A stretch of 64,000 nucleotides of DNA. Source: Niastella caeni. Lineage in GTDB: Bacteria; Bacteroidota; Bacteroidia; Chitinophagales; Chitinophagaceae. The DNA lies in assembly GCF_004834005.1 (NCBI RefSeq), contig NZ_STFF01000013.1:62001-126000 (forward strand). Direction: 5' to 3'. Under the pieces are notes generated by a model. That model did no database searches. It saw only the letters and a list, made by a program, of their open reading frames with translations, and was not told where the DNA came from. Made by a program: the position numbers and the translations under genes. Below are positions 61,102-64,000 of the stretch, one piece after another (positions within the stretch are counted from its first letter, which is position 1; each line of letters starts with the position of its first letter).

Positions 61102-62760
61102 ATGAATGGTAAGCAATTGATCGCCTGGATTTGTATTTGTTGTATGCTAAGTGCTTTTCAGCCACATGAAGAAAAGCAGGATGTACCTAAGATCGTGAAT
61201 ATTGTAAACTTCATTCGCCTGCTTGAGCCCCGGGATCCTAAAATAACACAGGATGTATTGTACCAAACGGTGGTAAAGCAGGTAGCCATCATGCGAAAAA
61301 ACCGCTTGGGCGGTACTTTTTTATTGCAATACGATGCATTGATGGATAAACGTTACCAGGCATTGTTAAGCAGTTTGAACAGAGATTCGTTTGAGATCGG
61401 CGCCTGGTGGGAACTGCCGCAGCCGCTGGTTGAAAAAGCCGGCATCAAGTGGCGGGGCCGGTATCCATGGGATTGGCACGCAGATGTTGGTTTTTCCACA
61501 GGCTATACGCCGGAACAACGCGAAAAACTGATCGATGTGTACATGAATGACTTTAAAAACATATTCGGTTATTATCCGCGGTCGGTGGGTTCCTGGTTCA
61601 TCGATGCCCATAGTTTGCAGTATATGTATGAAAAGTATAACATCGTAGCTTCCAGTAATTGTAAAGATCAATATGGTACCGACGGGTATACTTTGTGGGG
61701 CGGTTACTGGAACCAGGCTTATTATCCCAGCAAGATCAACTCCTATATGCCTGCTCAACATGAACAAAACCAGATCCCCGTGCCAATTTTTCGCATGCTG
61801 GGAAGCGATCCCATCAGGCAGTATGATATGGGACTGGGATCTGCGCGGCAGGGTGTTATCACGCTTGAACCAGTATACGAATTTGGTGGGGGAAGTAAAG
61901 ACTGGGTGAACTGGTTCTTTACCACTTTTACGAATGATCCGTCTTTAGGTTTCAATTATACACAGGCAGGCCAGGAAAATTCATTTACCTGGGATGGCAT
62001 GTCGAAAGGGTTTGAGATACAAATGCCGCTGATAGCGCGTTTGCGCGATGAACATAAGATCAGGGTGGAAACAATGGAAGCTTCTGGCCGCTGGTTCAGA
62101 AAAAAATATAAAGTAACCCCGGTTACAAGTTTTTCAGTTGATAAAGACCTGGAAGGAAGCGATCTGAAAACAATATGGTTTAACAGCCGTTTTTATAGGA
62201 TCAACATTTTATGGGAACACGGTACCTTGCGAATACGCGATGTTCACCTGTTCAATGAAAACCTTCCCTCGGTATACGAAACGCAGCCTGTAACCGAAAA
62301 CGAATGCCGTTTTTTTACGCTGCCATTTGTAGACGGCTATATCTGGAGCAAACCCGAACAGCTTGCCGGCCTGCGGTTAAAGGCAGTCATAGATGGCAAA
62401 GTAATTTCTTTGGAAGGCGGCGATCCGAAATTTATACCGCGCCGGCGCGGTACTGGGCCTGCCACCATGCACATCAGTTGGCCTTTGCAAACCGTAAAGG
62501 GCAGCGTGGAAATCGATCTGAATGAAAAAAACATGGAGATAAAATTAAAAAGCAACCGGGCTTTGAACTGGTTTTTGGATTTGAACACCTCCGCTGGCGC
62601 ACAATTGCCTTTTGGATCGGTCAGCGGCACGACCCTTGATTGTAATTTTGAAGGTATGCATTACAACATCCGGGCAGCAAAAGGCAGTTTTTCAAAACCG
62701 GGCAACGGATCCGTATTGCGCATACAACCTCAATCCAATTCGATCAATTTGATCTTTTAG
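61102..62760 (+). CDS. Exported protein of about 550 residues, possible glycan-active enzyme
   Basis: The N-terminus (MNGKQLIAWICICCMLSAF) is a signal peptide. Residues about 30-330 read like a TIM-barrel or deacetylase-type barrel: KIVNIVNFIRLLEPRDPKIT, LGGTFLLQYDALMD, WHADVGFSTGYTPEQREKLI, SVGSWFIDAHSLQYMYEKYN. Acidic and His residues lie at strand ends (DWHADVG, WFIDAHS). The C-terminal 200 residues form a beta-sandwich. I do not recognise a named family. It is on the plus strand next to the sigma gene, across from fecR-susC-susD, so a role in processing the same glycan is likely but not shown. Confidence 0.6.
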   Translation: MNGKQLIAWICICCMLSAFQPHEEKQDVPKIVNIVNFIRLLEPRDPKITQDVLYQTVVKQVAIMRKNRLGGTFLLQYDALMDKRYQALLSSLNRDSFEIGAWWELPQPLVEKAGIKWRGRYPWDWHADVGFSTGYTPEQREKLIDVYMNDFKNIFGYYPRSVGSWFIDAHSLQYMYEKYNIVASSNCKDQYGTDGYTLWGGYWNQAYYPSKINSYMPAQHEQNQIPVPIFRMLGSDPIRQYDMGLGSARQGVITLEPVYEFGGGSKDWVNWFFTTFTNDPSLGFNYTQAGQENSFTWDGMSKGFEIQMPLIARLRDEHKIRVETMEASGRWFRKKYKVTPVTSFSVDKDLEGSDLKTIWFNSRFYRINILWEHGTLRIRDVHLFNENLPSVYETQPVTENECRFFTLPFVDGYIWSKPEQLAGLRLKAVIDGKVISLEGGDPKFIPRRRGTGPATMHISWPLQTVKGSVEIDLNEKNMEIKLKSNRALNWFLDLNTSAGAQLPFGSVSGTTLDCNFEGMHYNIRAAKGSFSKPGNGSVLRIQPQSNSINLIF

Positions 62761-63004
62761 ATGTCAGCAGCACATATAATTATAGTCCTGTCACTTCTCT
62801 TTTTAAGCTAAATTAGGCGTAATACACCGGGCTTGCGTTTTTATCGGTTATGGTGATAATTTACCATTTTGTCCCCGCAATTTTATTAATTCCTCCCCTG
62901 TACAATAGTAAATCTATTGGCATTTTGCAGTTGGCTGCCGGTTTCGTTCATGGGATGTTTTGCTATTCTGGTAACCGGCATCTTTTTAACCAAAATTAAC
63001 CCAT
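62761..63004. other. Intergenic gap before the last gene
   Basis: There is no gene and no clear hairpin. I found no full promoter match to TTTG-N19-TAnnTTTG. Confidence 0.5.
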
Positions 63005-64000
63005 ATGAAAAATGCACTTCTTTTATTCCCTTTTACGGGACTATTGGTCTTAGTGATGGCTTGTAGCAAAAATAACAGCGGCTCCGAACCAACGACAACT
63101 ACCGAAGAAGAAAAGCTGCCAACCGTAATCGCCGATAAAGTGAAAGATATTACTACGTCGGCTGCGATTTTTTTCGGTAAAATAACCAACAAGGGTGGCG
63201 CCATTACCGACAGGGGCATTTATTGGGGCAAAGAAGCTAACCCCACCGGAAACAAAATTTCTTCAACTGCTTATAGATCAGATGGTGAATTTGAGGTTTC
63301 TATAAAAGAGCTGACACCTAATACTACTTATTACGTGCGCGGCTATGCTACCAACAGCAGGGGTACTGCTTATACCAATGATGTTCAGTTTACAACCAAC
63401 CAGGTGCCCGGTGCTGAGCTTTTTACCGATACTATGTTTGCAGCGGGGGCCACTACCGTGTTTGTGGCAGGAAAAGTGGTAGATGCAAAAGGCATAACGC
63501 AAAAAGAAACAGGTATCTGCATCAGCAAAAATGCCGATCCATCCATTAACGACACTAAAGTAGCGGCTCCAGGCAGCGTGCAACCCTTTTTTTTACGCAT
63601 TAATGGCCTGGAACCTGCAACTGAATATTATATAAGATCGTATTCTACCAACATACATGGGAATACATTTTATGGTCAGAATGTAAAAGTGTCGACCATC
63701 CAAAAGGGAAATGTAACGTATACCCTCACTCAAAATCCAAATCCTACCGACGAAGAAAAAGCCGCCTATGCCCGAATAAAGGTTGCGTTTGACGAAGCGG
63801 TCGCTTACTACAACAATTTCACTTCTATAACCAAAATACTCAACGTTAATTATGTGCCGGGGGTGCCTACTGCCGATGCCAATATAAACGGAACTATAAG
63901 AGTTGGTTCCAACACCGGATACCAGCGCACCGGTACCGCGCTGCACGAAATAGCACATGCTGTAGGTGTTGGTCAACATACGTTCTGGACAAATACCCTT
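63005..64000 (+). CDS. Lipoprotein with zinc-protease-like motif (continues past the window)
   Basis: The gene starts at ATG 63005 and is cut by the window edge after 332 codons. A lipoprotein signal ends at Cys20 (LVLVMACSKNN). Two fibronectin-III-like domains follow (about 40-130 and 135-235), each with phrases such as LTPNTTYYVRGYATNSRGTA and LEPATEYYIRSYSTNIHGNT. Then comes a region with the motif HEIAHAVGVGQH near residue 317. The HExxH core and the later Gly suit a metzincin-like zinc peptidase, but the third His is at position 12 of the motif instead of 11. The C-terminus is not visible. Confidence 0.75.
   Translation, partial: MKNALLLFPFTGLLVLVMACSKNNSGSEPTTTTEEEKLPTVIADKVKDITTSAAIFFGKITNKGGAITDRGIYWGKEANPTGNKISSTAYRSDGEFEVSIKELTPNTTYYVRGYATNSRGTAYTNDVQFTTNQVPGAELFTDTMFAAGATTVFVAGKVVDAKGITQKETGICISKNADPSINDTKVAAPGSVQPFFLRINGLEPATEYYIRSYSTNIHGNTFYGQNVKVSTIQKGNVTYTLTQNPNPTDEEKAAYARIKVAFDEAVAYYNNFTSITKILNVNYVPGVPTADANINGTIRVGSNTGYQRTGTALHEIAHAVGVGQHTFWTNTL

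Overview
The window looks like a chromosome segment from a Bacteroidota bacterium, most likely a member of the Chitinophagaceae. The signs are two SusC/SusD pairs, proteins with type IX secretion (T9SS) sorting tails, a GH3-family protein, an ECF sigma/FecR system, and several promoters that fit the Bacteroidota pattern TTTG-N19-TAnnTTTG. No organism name can be proved from the sequence alone.

Region 1 (about 1-13.4 kb) holds a sialic-acid scavenging locus behind a FadR/GntR regulator. It encodes an outer-membrane SusC/SusD importer, an exported five-Asp-box sialidase, N-acetylneuraminate lyase, and a periplasmic Kelch (mutarotase-like) domain fused to a sodium/solute symporter. A strong promoter precedes susC. 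Two nearly identical 13-bp palindromes, one at that promoter and one in front of the regulator gene, are good operator candidates.

Region 2 (13.5-31 kb) is core genome: a DUF3667 membrane protein, MazG, a very large NtrY-like sensor kinase, PolX, pyruvate carboxylase, a tiny Lys/Ala-rich basic protein, ribosomal proteins L27 and L21, a GH3-family protein, DXP reductoisomerase, the RseP protease and tmRNA. Many of its intergenic gaps hold hairpins built from degenerate words of about 7 or 8 nt, different at each locus.

Region 3 (31.4-53.86 kb) is accessory and patchwork. It starts at the 3' end of the tmRNA gene and contains four copies of a 66-bp direct repeat, all in the same orientation and all exactly 66 bp, plus a decayed fifth boundary. 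Each boundary contains or resembles GGTTCGA and CTCCA from the tmRNA 3' end, and each is followed by its own terminator hairpin. The modules between them carry unrelated cargo: an XRE/membrane-protein pair, SigZ, PhzF, a LytS/LytTR system with a globin, secreted T9SS proteins, lipoproteins, AraC and SDR genes. They also carry several broken genes (ThiF/DUF6791 E1-like, ATP-grasp, ParD, DUF5946-like, SDR). I see no integrase. The best reading is serial insertion of non-autonomous elements at the tmRNA 3' end, forming a cassette-like array.

Region 4 (53.86-64 kb) is a second glycan-uptake locus: susD, susC with an STN domain, and fecR on the minus strand, a divergent ECF sigma gene, an unrecognised exported protein of about 550 residues, and the start of a lipoprotein with a zinc-protease-like motif that runs off the window.
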